Assembly: GCF_002257585.1 (NCBI RefSeq) | Contig: NZ_CP022743.1 | Coordinates: 1,674,001 to 1,738,000, forward strand | Origin: Mucilaginibacter xinganensis | Lineage (GTDB): Bacteria > Bacteroidota > Bacteroidia > Sphingobacteriales > Sphingobacteriaceae | Direction of reading: 5' to 3' | DNA length: 64,000 nucleotides | Part shown: positions 54,129-63,372 of the stretch, piece by piece | How the letters are laid out: every line of letters begins with the position of its first letter | Position numbering within the stretch: position 1 is the stretch's first letter | Program-made: the position numbers and the translations under genes | Notes under the pieces: model-generated | Told to the model about the DNA's origin: nothing | Database searches by the model: none | The model's input: only the letters and a program-made list of their open reading frames with translations

Positions 54129-55793
54129 TTAGTGCGATTCAATAAACGCTCCCAGTTTTAAATACTGCTCATACCTTTCCTGGTAAATAGCCTTATATTT
54201 TTCGTTTGGATGATATTCCGCGTCAAAACCACGACCCATAGCCGCCATAGCATCTTCAACCTTTGGATAAATGCCGGCAACAACGGCGGCAAACATCGCG
54301 GCTCCCAGTGCGCAGGTATGTTCAAACTGGTGAATGCGGATCGGCATACCCAATATATCGGCCATCATTTGCATGATATATGGCGACTTTTTAGCCACCC
54401 CGCCAATGCCTATCAATCCTTTAACCGGGATTCCTTCCTGCACAAAACGGTCAACTATACTTTTTGCGCCAAAGCAGGTAGCTTCTGCCAGCGCTTTAAA
54501 TACGCGCGGTGCATCGCTGCCCAACCCCAGCCCTGTTATTGCGCCTTTTAGCGTTTGATTGGCATCGGGGGTGCGACGGCCATTCAGCCAGTCTATAGCA
54601 AGCTCGCTGTTTTGTTCAACGGGTAAAAGCGCAGCCTGCCTGCTCAATTCCGGAATTATTTGTGCCAGCATTTCGTCTTTTAAAGCTTCGGCAGTTTTTG
54701 GGTCTATCAGTGTTGATGCCGATAATGCACTCAGTGGCCAGGCAAGCAGGTTTTTGAACCACGCATAGGTATCGCCAAAGGCAGACTGCCCCGCTTCCAG
54801 CCCCACCATGCCCGGAATAACAGAGCCGTTAACCTGCCCGCAAATGCCGCGAATCAGCTTGCCTTCCATTTCAGCAGCGGGCGCAACCAATATATCGCAG
54901 GTAGATGTGCCCATCACCTTGCTTAAATGATAAGGCTCTATTTGCCCGCCTACCGCGCCCATGTGCGCATCAAAAGCGCCAACCCCAACCACAACATCGG
55001 TAGTCAGGCCCAGCCGTTCGGCCCATTCAGCGCTCAGAGTGCCGGCAGCCTCATCAGATGTATAAGTTTCTTTAAATAACCTGGAAGTAAAACCTTTTAA
55101 AAGCGGATCGAGCGATGAGAAGAACTCATCCGGCGGTAATCCACCAAATTCTTCGGCCCATAATGCTTTATGCCCGGCCGAACAGCGCCCCCGCTTAATT
55201 TGTGCGGCATCAGTGCCACCCGTTAGCAAAAAGGGGATCCAGTCGCAATGCTCCACCCATGAGTAACAGGCTTTTGCAACCTGCTCATCGGTTCGCAGGG
55301 TGCGCAGCAACTTGGCCCAAAACCATTCTGACGAATAAATGCCACCTACATATTTAAGGTAGTTGGTATCAAATTTTGCAGCATGTTCATTGATCTGTGC
55401 AGCTTCGCTTACGCCGGTATGGTCTTTCCACAATACAAACATGGCGTGCGGGTTTTGCTCAAATCCCGGGGTTAGGGCAAGGGGTTTTCCGGTTTTATCC
55501 ACGGCAACCGGGGTTGAACCGGTGGTGTCCACGGCTATCCCTTTAACGGCATTTGCAGCATTAACGCCACCTTTATTTAAAACGTCTTTAATGGTTGTTT
55601 CAAGCCCCTCAATATAGTCGAGCGGGTGCTGCCTGAACATATTTTCGGCGGCATTACAGTATAATCCCTGCTTCCAGCGGGGATAGTTAAATACAGATGA
55701 AGCAATTTCTTCGCCATTAAGCGCATTGATCAGAACAGAGCGGACAGAATCGGTGCCATAGTCCACACCGATCACATATTGGTCAGTAATCAT
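54129..55793 (-). CDS. araB: L-ribulokinase
   Basis: Phosphorylates L-ribulose with ATP. A FGGY-family kinase of 554 residues. The N-terminal GVDYGTDSVRSVLINA and substrate-site residues are followed by the GAFDAHMGAVGGQ region near 275 and a C-terminal ATP site IGGVAKKSPYIMQMMADILG near 465. The length is right for AraB. A perfect palindrome (55810-55826) stands in the 90-nt gap after the regulator gene and may be the operator. Confidence 0.96.
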   Translation of the reverse strand: MITDQYVIGVDYGTDSVRSVLINALNGEEIASSVFNYPRWKQGLYCNAAENMFRQHPLDYIEGLETTIKDVLNKGGVNAANAVKGIAVDTTGSTPVAVDKTGKPLALTPGFEQNPHAMFVLWKDHTGVSEAAQINEHAAKFDTNYLKYVGGIYSSEWFWAKLLRTLRTDEQVAKACYSWVEHCDWIPFLLTGGTDAAQIKRGRCSAGHKALWAEEFGGLPPDEFFSSLDPLLKGFTSRLFKETYTSDEAAGTLSAEWAERLGLTTDVVVGVGAFDAHMGAVGGQIEPYHLSKVMGTSTCDILVAPAAEMEGKLIRGICGQVNGSVIPGMVGLEAGQSAFGDTYAWFKNLLAWPLSALSASTLIDPKTAEALKDEMLAQIIPELSRQAALLPVEQNSELAIDWLNGRRTPDANQTLKGAITGLGLGSDAPRVFKALAEATCFGAKSIVDRFVQEGIPVKGLIGIGGVAKKSPYIMQMMADILGMPIRIHQFEHTCALGAAMFAAVVAGIYPKVEDAMAAMGRGFDAEYHPNEKYKAIYQERYEQYLKLGAFIESH

Positions 55794-55809
55794 AACTGGT
55801 TTATAATTT

Positions 55810-55826
55810 AGTGTTGAAATAACACT
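55810..55826. promoter_or_regulatory. Candidate operator palindrome upstream of araB
   Basis: The arms AGTGTT and AACACT are perfect inverted repeats around GAAAT, 17 nt before the araB start. The position between the Nudix regulator gene and araB suggests an arabinose-responsive operator. Confidence 0.45.
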
Positions 55827-55883
55827 TATTTTTTGATAAAAAGAAATTTTGGATAAAAATTGCCGGGAAAGCGCAATAAAAAA

Positions 55884-56591
55884 TTACAGCAGCAGGGTAT
55901 CCGGGTTAGGTATAAAATTTAAAAATGCCTGAAACTTAGCATAGTAATTGTCCATGTTCAACTGGTAATAATAGGCACCCCGTTTTGAGCCCGCTTTGTC
56001 TTTCTCTGCAAGTTTTATTACCAGTCCGGTGGCTAAAACCCTTTTGCTGAAATTCCTTTTATCAATGGTGGTATTAAAAACACTTTCATAAAGGGTTTGC
56101 AGTTGCGGAATGGTGAATTTTTTTGGTAATAGCTCAAATAAAATAGGGTGCAGCGCAGCTTTGTAGCGAATGCGCCTTTTAGCTGCTTCCACCATTTCGG
56201 CATGGTCAAAAATAAGTTTTGGGGCAGCCGTGAGCGGGAACCATTCTGCGTGGTAATCATTGCTTAGCTGGGTTTCGTATTTATTAATATCTATCAACGC
56301 AAAATAGGCAGTTGATACCGTGCGCTCAATAGGATCACGGTTGGTGTCGCCGTAGGTGTGCAGCTGTTCCAGGTACACACCGTCCAGCCCGGTAAGCTGC
56401 TTCAGGATGCGGGTTGATGCTTCATCAAGGCCCTCATTGGCTTCAACAAAACCACCCATCAGGCTCCAGTTTCCTTTCTCCGGCTGAAAAGCCCGCTGGA
56501 TCAAAAGTATTTTTAGCGTTTCACCGTCAAATCCAAAAACAACGCAGTCAACTGCTAATAAATGGCGGGTTTGTTTCGAATACTTGTGCAT
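55884..56591 (-). CDS. araR: Nudix-type transcriptional regulator of arabinose use (AraR-like)
   Basis: A 235-residue regulator of the NrtR/AraR type found in Bacteroidota. The N-terminal Nudix domain has a degenerate box, GGFVEANEGLDEASTR followed by Ile where a catalytic Glu is expected, so it probably senses a ligand rather than hydrolyses one. The C-terminal winged helix (about 145-220) has KFTIPQLQTLYESVF and RNFSKRVLATGLV, a helix-turn-helix pattern. It is the first gene of the arabinose operon. The arabinose role comes from context and the known Bacteroides AraR. Confidence 0.85.
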   Translation of the reverse strand: MHKYSKQTRHLLAVDCVVFGFDGETLKILLIQRAFQPEKGNWSLMGGFVEANEGLDEASTRILKQLTGLDGVYLEQLHTYGDTNRDPIERTVSTAYFALIDINKYETQLSNDYHAEWFPLTAAPKLIFDHAEMVEAAKRRIRYKAALHPILFELLPKKFTIPQLQTLYESVFNTTIDKRNFSKRVLATGLVIKLAEKDKAGSKRGAYYYQLNMDNYYAKFQAFLNFIPNPDTLLL

Positions 56592-56953
56592 TTGTTAATA
56601 TGGTTTACCTTGAACTCCGGCAAATGTATTGTATTGTTAATAGATAAAAAAGTGCCTGTTGCGCTTTGCATTGTGCCAACAAGTTAAATTGTTTAAAGCC
56701 GGAGCATTTTTGGCGTTAAAGCCCTGGGTTTTTATGTTATATTTTAGTTTCCACTAAATAGAACGGGGATGATTAACTGAAAGTTAGCGCTTTGAATTTC
56801 AGTTATTGGTTGACACCGGCTTAGCCTTCTGCCAAATTTTACCGGTTTTCAATAGGTTATACAGGTCTATCCTTCTTTTGGTTACTATTTCATTTACGCA
56901 CATGCATAGTGCTGATAAAAGATGTACTTTTATTATTCCTGTAAACCAATACA
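56592..56953. other. Divergent intergenic region
   Basis: About 360 nt between the minus-strand regulator and the plus-strand beta-helix gene. A -7 box for the regulator is present at 56621-56628. A near-consensus TACTTTTA lies about 25 nt before the beta-helix ATG. Nothing else was seen. Confidence 0.5.
56621..56628 (-). promoter_or_regulatory. -7 box of the araR/ara operon
   Basis: TACATTTG on the minus strand matches TAnnTTTG, 29 nt before the ATG at 56589-56591. Confidence 0.5.
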
Positions 56954-58474
56954 ATGAACCTTAAAAAATACGCCATAGCAAGTTGCGCTGTTTTGGCTTT
57001 ATATATAAGCAGCGCCCGCAAAAATTTTGCGCAGCATAAGGCCGCCGGCAGGGCGTACTACATAAATAATGCAGGTTCTGACAATAACCCGGGAACGCTA
57101 ACTCATCCTTTTCAAAGTATCGGCAAAATAAACGGGCTCCACTTAGCTGCCGGCGATATCATTTATTTTAAAGCGGGCCAAATATTTAAAGGCACGCTGC
57201 TGCTAACCCAAAACATAAGCGGCACTAAGCAACAACCGGTTATAATAACTTCTATTGGCAAAGGCCGCGCCATAATTAATGCAGGCGACAGCTCAGCTAT
57301 TAGTGTTTATAAAACTACAAACGTAAAGCTACAGCGCCTGGTGCTTACCGGCCACGGCCGTAAAGGCGGGAATATAAAGCACGGCCTCGCCATCATTGCC
57401 AGCAGTAACATCCGGGTAGATGACCTTGATATTTCAGGCTTTCAAAAATCAGGTTTGCTCATTTATTCCTCACAAAATATAATTACAAATAAAGTATTTG
57501 CGCATAACAATGGTGCTGCGGGCATAACGGTTGAAGGGCCTTATCAAAAGCGCGAAAGCAATAACATCAACATACTGAACTGCCGAGCCGAAAATAACGC
57601 GGGCGACCCAACCAACCTCACTAATCACAGCGGTAACGGCATAGTGGTGGGCAATTGTAAAAACGTACTGATCGATCACTGCACAGCAACAAACAATGGC
57701 TGGGACATGCCCCGTAAAGGTAACGGCCCGGTGGGTATCTGGGCCTATGAGGCTGACAGTATAACTATTCAGCATTGTTTATCCTACAAAAACAAAACGT
57801 CAGAAGGTGGTGCCGATGGTGGTGGATTTGACCTGGATGGCGGCGTTACAAATTCAATAGTTCAGTATTGTTTGTCGTATCAAAATCAGGGCAGCGGTTA
57901 CTGCCTTTTTCAGTATTGGGGTGCAAGCCCATGGCACCATAATATTTTCAGGTATAACATCAGCGAGGATGATGGTGCCGTATCTGATTCACAGGCAGGT
58001 TTATATGTGTGGAACAGTTCGGGTGATGAAAAGCAATTTTACGACTGCAGCGTGTACGGGAATATTATTTATAACACAAAGGTGGCCGCTATCTGTTTTT
58101 CGGACGTAAGCAAAAGCCGCGGATTGCGTTTTTACAATAACATATTTGTAGGCCGGGACTCGCTCATAAAAGGCTGGGACAAAATTGGCGATGTGTTATA
58201 CTATTATAACAATTGGTGGAGCATTGCCAAAGGCTTTAACATTGATGGCATAAACAGCCTTAGTGCCTGGTCTGTTAAAACGGGTAAAGAGCAGCAGGAC
58301 GGGAAATTAACGGGCTTAAACATACGGCCCGACTTTAAAAAACCCGGCCGGGCAACTGTTACGTCGGCATCACAATTGAAAAGTTTTATAAATTATCAAC
58401 TTCCTGCAAACTCCATTTTACGAACTACACCTGTATATACTGGTAGCGTCGGGATAAAGAATATCAGCCTGTAA
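56954..58474 (+). CDS. Secreted right-handed beta-helix protein
   Basis: A 506-residue exported protein. An N-terminal signal (IASCAVLALYISSARKNFAQ) is followed by YYINNAGSDNNPGTLTHPFQSIGKIN, the opening seen in parallel beta-helix polysaccharide lyases and glycosidases. Repeated PbH1-like coils (SGLLIYSS, NILNCRAENN, VLIDHCTATNN, TIQHCLSYKNK, SIVQYCLSYQNQ) span about 120-330. An Asp-rich segment GGFDLDGG lies near 295. The lyase or hydrolase class was not identified. It lies next to the arabinose operon and a PUL-type regulator. Confidence 0.85.
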   Translation: MNLKKYAIASCAVLALYISSARKNFAQHKAAGRAYYINNAGSDNNPGTLTHPFQSIGKINGLHLAAGDIIYFKAGQIFKGTLLLTQNISGTKQQPVIITSIGKGRAIINAGDSSAISVYKTTNVKLQRLVLTGHGRKGGNIKHGLAIIASSNIRVDDLDISGFQKSGLLIYSSQNIITNKVFAHNNGAAGITVEGPYQKRESNNINILNCRAENNAGDPTNLTNHSGNGIVVGNCKNVLIDHCTATNNGWDMPRKGNGPVGIWAYEADSITIQHCLSYKNKTSEGGADGGGFDLDGGVTNSIVQYCLSYQNQGSGYCLFQYWGASPWHHNIFRYNISEDDGAVSDSQAGLYVWNSSGDEKQFYDCSVYGNIIYNTKVAAICFSDVSKSRGLRFYNNIFVGRDSLIKGWDKIGDVLYYYNNWWSIAKGFNIDGINSLSAWSVKTGKEQQDGKLTGLNIRPDFKKPGRATVTSASQLKSFINYQLPANSILRTTPVYTGSVGIKNISL

Positions 58475-58805
58475 TAAAATTGGAAAAAAAAGAAAGGCAA
58501 AAATATTATTGAACATTTTTTTTGGCTGCTTTTAAGTGCAAATAGTATTAAGTTTTTCAAGTTATATTTTGCCTTAAAATAAAATATTAGAAGTCTTAAC
58601 TGTGATGGAGAAGGGGAGAGCAGTGTCTTTTTTTGTTTTGAACAGCCTGCCGATAAAAAAAACAAAAAGTTTAAGTGCAGAACTTTGCGGAATAATTCCG
58701 ACATTACAAGCTCCAATTATTTAGTGTAACCGTACTTAATTATAATTTATTAGTGTTCAGTTAATAGCGGTGCCGCGCCGCGTATTTAACCAATTATACT
58801 TGCCT
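58475..58805. other. Intergenic region before the HTCS gene
   Basis: About 330 nt of AT-rich sequence. A perfect 13-bp palindrome CGGAATAATTCCG lies at 58688-58700 and could be an operator. No gene was seen. Confidence 0.45.
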
Positions 58806-61800
58806 ATGAAAAAAGTTTTACTTTTTATACTTTGCATAATATATGGTTTTGTTGCATGCGCACAGCAGTCATACAGCAGAAAAGTTTTAAAATATTCCTT
58901 TAAAAATGGCCTCTCCTACGGGTTTTTAACTGATATTATCCAGGACGATAACGGCTTTATGTGGTTTGCCACCGAAGACGGACTTAACAGGTTCGACGGG
59001 ATAAATTTTAAAGTTTTTAAGCACAACAATTCCAACCCGTATGGCTTGCCCAGTAATTATATTGAGCTGATTTACAAAGACGCGTCGGGTGATATTTGGC
59101 TGTCAACCCGCCGTGGCGTTTACCAGTTTGATGCCAATACAGAACGGTTTTCCAAATTTGAGGCCGGTGCCAATGCTTTAATAAATAACGTAAGCTGCAT
59201 TGCCTCAGGCGGTAAAAATATAGTGTGGTTTGCTACCTACAGCGACGGCTTATTCTCCTACAATAAATTAACACAACAGTTAAAAAAATACAAACCCAAA
59301 AACCGGCAAGAGCCTTCAGTAAACTTAATGGCCGGCATTTACCAGGATTCGAAAGGCCTGTTGTGGGCGGGCACCGAAGGTGATCTCGCTGTTTATGAAG
59401 TGCAAAACGGCGTAATAAAAAATGACATCAGCGGCCGAATTCCGCTAAACTTAATACCTGCAGGCAAGATAAATTCCATTATCGAAGATCGTTACGCAAA
59501 CATCTGGATTGCCACCGGTAAGGGGCTTTCCGTGTATGAGCGGGCGCAAAATAAAATTCACACCTTCACCGGTGCACAATTTCAGCTGCGCAGCAATATA
59601 TTTTCTTCTCTTTTGGAAGACAATAATGATTTATTGATCGGCTTACAGGATGGCGGCCTGTATAGGTTAGACCTGGAAAAAGCAATAGCTTCACATTTTA
59701 ACAATGTGGGTATTGAAGCTGTAAAAACTGATGATAACTATAACATTACAGAGCGCAGTGTAAATAAGCTGTACCTGGATAAGGATAAAAATGTTTGGGC
59801 CGGTACCTATGGCGACGGGATCTATCTGCTGGGGAATGTTCCGGAAAAGTTCAAAAAATTTCAGAATAAATTACCCGGACAATCAAGCTCAGGATATTTA
59901 AGATACTACGGCATGTGCATGGATGATGAAGGCTACTTATGGATGGGTAGCGATGGCGACGGGATATATAAGAAAAAGCTGAACGGCGAAGTGGTACACC
60001 ATTATTATGCCGATGGGGAAAATGCAGGGTTAAAAAACTTGGCCATCCTTACCGCATACAAGGCGCAAAATAATGATTTGTGGTTTGGGTCATACGCTAA
60101 CGGATTGTTTAAGTACGATAAAAAGAACGACCGTTTTATTAATTATGTACATAACCCGCGTGATCCTAAAAGTATTTGCGGAAACGATGTTCGAACAATT
60201 TATGAAGACCCTGAAAATAATTTATGGGTTGGTACAAACGGCGGCGGCATAAGTATGCTGCCAAAAGGAAAAAGCACCTTTGTAACCTATTCGCTAAACA
60301 ACCGCACGCTTCCTTCCAGCAATATCAGGGCGCTTTGCGGGGATAAAAATGGTAATATTTATATAGGCACTTACGGCGCCGGTTTATTATGCTACAGCAG
60401 CGCCAGCCATAAATTTTCTACCTGTTTTAGTAGTAACCAGATTGACAAAATTTTACCCAGTAAAGTAATTTATTCGCTTAAGTACTACGGCAATAAATTA
60501 CTTATCGGTACCGAAAGCAACGGGCTAATTATTTATAATACCGATAACAGGGAGACCAAAACTTTTACTGAAAGCAACGGCCTGGCAAATAGTACTATAA
60601 ATTCAATTGAACAGGACGCAAAAGGTAATATTTGGGTGAGTACAAATAAGGGCCTTTCAAAAATTGAAAACGGTTTGCAAAGTGTTTTAAATTACGATGT
60701 TTCAAACGGCTTGCAGAGCGGTCATTTCAGCCCGGGCTCGTCAATGTACTGCGCTAAGCAAAACTTTATGTGTTTTGGTGGAACCGAAGGCTACAATACT
60801 TTTTTTCCGGATGAGGTAAAACGGAGCGCGTTTAAGCCAAAAGTTATCATAACAGGCTTGCAGCTATTTAATAAAGATGTTGAGGTGGGCGAAAAAGATC
60901 ACATTTTAAGTAAGGTGATCAACCGGTCAGACCAGATTGTGTTACAACCCGATCAGTCGGTGTTTTCTATTCAGTACGCGGCATTGAATTATCCTTTTGC
61001 TGAAAAAAGCGAGTTCGCTTACCAGCTTAAAGGGCTCGATAAAGGCTGGAACTATGTGCAAACACAAAAATCGGCCACCTATCGGTACCTGGAGCCCGGT
61101 GATTATGTGTTTAAAGTTAAAGCATCCAACCAGGATGGGGTTTGGTTTAACGATTATGCCACCATTAATATCCGCATTTTACCTCCATGGTATAAAACAT
61201 GGTACGCCTATTTGTTTTGTGCAATAGGTGTTAGTGCACTGGTTTATTCCTATTCGCGTTACAAAAGCAACCAGTCGAAACTTAAGTATAATATTAAGCT
61301 GGCGCAGATAACCGCCGAAAAGGAAAAAGAGCTGAACGAGAAAAAACTGTCGTTTTTTACAAATATCTCTCATGAGTACCGTACGCCGCTCACCCTCATT
61401 ATCAATCCTGTAAAAGAACTTTTATCCGGCAAGGGCCAAACGGAGGAAAATTTGAACAGCCTGCAAGTAGTTTACCGAAATGCGAAGCGCTTGTTAAGCC
61501 TCACCGACCAGTTATTGCTGTTTCGCAAAGCCGATAGCGGTGAAGATCAGTTAAAAATTGTGAAGCTTAACATTGTGGCCCTTTGCCGAGATGTTTTCTT
61601 ATACTTTGATCATCAGGCCAGGATGAAGCATATCCAGCTTAGCTTTAGCAGTGTTAACGAAGAAATAGAAGTATATGCCGACCGGGAGAAAATGGAGATT
61701 GCTTTTTTTAACCTTATTTCAAACGCGCTGAAGTTTACGCCGGATAATGGTAAAGTAAGCGGTTGTATTACAGAAAATGCCCGCAGTGTTACTGTTACGA

Positions 61801-62966
61801 TAGAGGATTCCGGCTTTGGTATCAATAAGGAAGTTGGTGAAAAGCTTTTCGACAGGTTCTTCCAGATCCAGAATATAACTCAATCAAACGGCGGTGGCTT
61901 CGGCATTGGGCTTTACCTGGTTAAAACCTTTATTGACAAGCACCAGGGTAGCATTAGTTATGAAAGCCGCGAAGCAGAGGGGAGCGCTTTTAACATTACC
62001 CTTTTAAAAGGTAAAAAGCACCTGGTTAATTGCCTGGTTTATGAAGACACCGCAGAACCATCAGTGTTTTTAGATGAGCTGATGGATGATGAACCCATCA
62101 TTAACAAGGCAGAAAGCCTGAATCAAATCCCTGCCGATGCCTACAATGCGCTGGTTAGTTCAAAAAAAGTGTTGCTGGTTGTTGAGGATAACCACCAGGT
62201 ACGGCAATATGTAACGCAGATATTTAAAGAGGAGTATGAGGTATTTGAGGCTGATAATATCCGCGACGGATATGATATGATCTGCAAGCTGATGCCAAAT
62301 CTGGTTATTAGTGATGTAATGATGAATGGCTTAAGCGGGATTGACCTGTGCAGCCAGGTAAAACAGGACGCGTCATTAAATCATATTCCGTTTATTTTAT
62401 TAACAGCCAACACGCTGCCCGAAATTAAACTGAAGGGGCTGGAATGCGGCGCTGACGATTATATAACCAAACCGTTTGAAAAGGAAGTGCTGGTAGCCAG
62501 GGTTAACGGATTGATAAAGAGTCATGAAAACCTCCATAAATATTTTTATAATGCAATAACGCTAAAATCAAACAACCTGAAGATTTCGGCGGAATACAAA
62601 GAGTTTCTGGACAAATGTATGGCGATTGTTGAGCGCCATTTGGAAGATGAGCAGTTTAGTATTAAAAACTTGTCTGATGAGATAGGAATGAGCCATTCCA
62701 ATCTTTATAAAAAAATCAAGGCAATCTCCGGCGGATCGGCAAATGAGTTTATCAGGTACATAAGGCTTCGTAAGGCTGCCGAAATGATGTTGAATACTGA
62801 TTGTACCGTAGCCGAGGCTGCCTACAAGGTAGGTATCAACGATGCCAAATATTTCCGCGAGCAATTCAGTAAACTGTTTGGCATTAATCCTTCGGAATAC
62901 ATAAAAAAATACCGGGAACAGTTTAACCAGATAAGTAAACACTTTGTTACAAAACCCCGCCGGTAA
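58806..62966 (+). CDS. Hybrid two-component system regulator (HTCS)
   Basis: A 1386-residue one-protein signalling system typical of Bacteroidota polysaccharide loci. A signal peptide at the chosen start (MKKVLLFILC) is followed by a periplasmic double beta-propeller of Reg_prop repeats (such as DNGFMWFATEDGLNRFDG and GNIWVSTNKGLSKIE) and a Y_Y_Y domain. One helix lies near 795-817. The kinase has His856 in SHEYRTPLT, an N-box NLISNALKF and G2 box GGGFGIGL. The receiver domain has Asp1170 in VISDVMM. The C-terminal AraC helix-turn-helix ends in GINPSEYIKKYR. It probably senses an oligosaccharide and controls the adjacent susC. Confidence 0.95.
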   Translation: MKKVLLFILCIIYGFVACAQQSYSRKVLKYSFKNGLSYGFLTDIIQDDNGFMWFATEDGLNRFDGINFKVFKHNNSNPYGLPSNYIELIYKDASGDIWLSTRRGVYQFDANTERFSKFEAGANALINNVSCIASGGKNIVWFATYSDGLFSYNKLTQQLKKYKPKNRQEPSVNLMAGIYQDSKGLLWAGTEGDLAVYEVQNGVIKNDISGRIPLNLIPAGKINSIIEDRYANIWIATGKGLSVYERAQNKIHTFTGAQFQLRSNIFSSLLEDNNDLLIGLQDGGLYRLDLEKAIASHFNNVGIEAVKTDDNYNITERSVNKLYLDKDKNVWAGTYGDGIYLLGNVPEKFKKFQNKLPGQSSSGYLRYYGMCMDDEGYLWMGSDGDGIYKKKLNGEVVHHYYADGENAGLKNLAILTAYKAQNNDLWFGSYANGLFKYDKKNDRFINYVHNPRDPKSICGNDVRTIYEDPENNLWVGTNGGGISMLPKGKSTFVTYSLNNRTLPSSNIRALCGDKNGNIYIGTYGAGLLCYSSASHKFSTCFSSNQIDKILPSKVIYSLKYYGNKLLIGTESNGLIIYNTDNRETKTFTESNGLANSTINSIEQDAKGNIWVSTNKGLSKIENGLQSVLNYDVSNGLQSGHFSPGSSMYCAKQNFMCFGGTEGYNTFFPDEVKRSAFKPKVIITGLQLFNKDVEVGEKDHILSKVINRSDQIVLQPDQSVFSIQYAALNYPFAEKSEFAYQLKGLDKGWNYVQTQKSATYRYLEPGDYVFKVKASNQDGVWFNDYATINIRILPPWYKTWYAYLFCAIGVSALVYSYSRYKSNQSKLKYNIKLAQITAEKEKELNEKKLSFFTNISHEYRTPLTLIINPVKELLSGKGQTEENLNSLQVVYRNAKRLLSLTDQLLLFRKADSGEDQLKIVKLNIVALCRDVFLYFDHQARMKHIQLSFSSVNEEIEVYADREKMEIAFFNLISNALKFTPDNGKVSGCITENARSVTVTIEDSGFGINKEVGEKLFDRFFQIQNITQSNGGGFGIGLYLVKTFIDKHQGSISYESREAEGSAFNITLLKGKKHLVNCLVYEDTAEPSVFLDELMDDEPIINKAESLNQIPADAYNALVSSKKVLLVVEDNHQVRQYVTQIFKEEYEVFEADNIRDGYDMICKLMPNLVISDVMMNGLSGIDLCSQVKQDASLNHIPFILLTANTLPEIKLKGLECGADDYITKPFEKEVLVARVNGLIKSHENLHKYFYNAITLKSNNLKISAEYKEFLDKCMAIVERHLEDEQFSIKNLSDEIGMSHSNLYKKIKAISGGSANEFIRYIRLRKAAEMMLNTDCTVAEAAYKVGINDAKYFREQFSKLFGINPSEYIKKYREQFNQISKHFVTKPRR

Positions 62967-63372
62967 AACGAAGTTTCTTGATTATTCTATCCGAAAAGTT
63001 GCTAAAACGGCCTTTATTATGAAATAGACCCCCTATAATTACGATTTTGCCCCCCATCAAAATACGCTATTATAACCAGATTAGCATCACCAATAATACC
63101 TGTACTATTTACACTAATTAATTATTATAAGCAGTTGCCTCATCGTTTTGCCGGCGGGGGGGATGAAATGTTTATCGACATAATAATAAATGTAATTTGT
63201 ACGGTTATAAACGAAAGCAATTATAAACCAATAAATAACCAACCAATTACTCACCTAAAAATTAAAACTATGGAAAAGAAACGCTACCCGTAATCATAAA
63301 AAGTGATTGTACTGCAATAAAGTAATTGCATTGAATTAGAACCTATTAATTGTCCTATCAAACAAATCAACT
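62967..63372. other. Intergenic region upstream of the SusC-type gene
   Basis: About 400 nt with AT-rich stretches and no gene found. An HTCS-controlled promoter is expected here, but no clear operator or consensus -7 box was recognised. Confidence 0.45.
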
